This document shows positions 5,001 to 5,007 of a stretch of DNA of 5,007 nucleotides, piece by piece; positions within the stretch are counted from its first letter, which is position 1; each line of letters starts with the position of its first letter. Where the stretch lies: contig CAJOOD010000116.1 in NCBI GenBank assembly GCA_905236085.1, positions 1-5,007 on the forward strand, in the 5' to 3' direction. The position numbers were made by a program, and so were the translations under genes. Source of the DNA: an uncultured Bacilli bacterium (GTDB taxonomy: Bacteria > Bacillota_I > Bacilli_A > RFN20 > CAG-826). Under the pieces are notes generated by a model. It did no database searches. It was not told where the DNA came from and saw nothing but the letters and a program-made list of their open reading frames with translations.

Positions 5001-5007
5001 ATATTCA

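Overview
The window is AT-rich bacterial DNA. Its short intergenic gaps, Shine-Dalgarno sites on several genes, exclusive use of TAA stops, TGG for tryptophan and low-GC codon choice point to a Bacillota/Mycoplasmatota lineage, for example an Erysipelotrichia-, RF39- or Izemoplasma-like organism. This placement is an inference from style; the sequence has no taxonomic marker that settles it. There is no sign of TGA being read as tryptophan.

Layout. Bases 1-93 hold the probable last 30 codons of a rightward gene. It converges on a leftward pair of small membrane-protein genes (1013-492, then 477-145) across a shared terminator at 97-125. The leftward pair and a rightward cluster diverge from about 1014-1116. 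The rightward cluster is a 116-aa NifX/NifB-C-like (Fe-Mo cofactor biosynthesis family) protein at 1117-1467, a 617-aa membrane-anchored protein with degenerate GGDEF and EAL domains at 1518-3371, and a type-3 (archaeal/eukaryotic-like) prolyl-tRNA synthetase at 3361-4800. A tRNA-Ser(GCU) with its own promoter and encoded CCA (4849-4939) and a strong intrinsic terminator (4972-5000) close the window.

How the genes may work together. proS overlaps the degenerate GGDEF-EAL gene by 11 bases, so the two are probably co-transcribed and translationally coupled. The GGDEF-EAL protein has a PAS-like region, an altered GGDEF signature (NSQEL) and an EAL domain in which every catalytic signature I can align is substituted. 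It is most likely a non-enzymatic sensor or scaffold rather than a c-di-GMP cyclase or phosphodiesterase. The NifX-like gene has a well-formed promoter whose -35/-10 spacer contains a perfect 18-bp palindrome, a strong candidate operator.

The most interesting features are the doubly degenerate signalling protein fused by overlap to a tRNA synthetase gene, the spacer palindrome, and two genes that lack a Shine-Dalgarno and have TATAAT only 9-10 bases before the ATG, suggesting near-leaderless transcripts. No mobile element, CRISPR array or long unexplained stretch was seen, and no gene-free gap reaches 300 bases.
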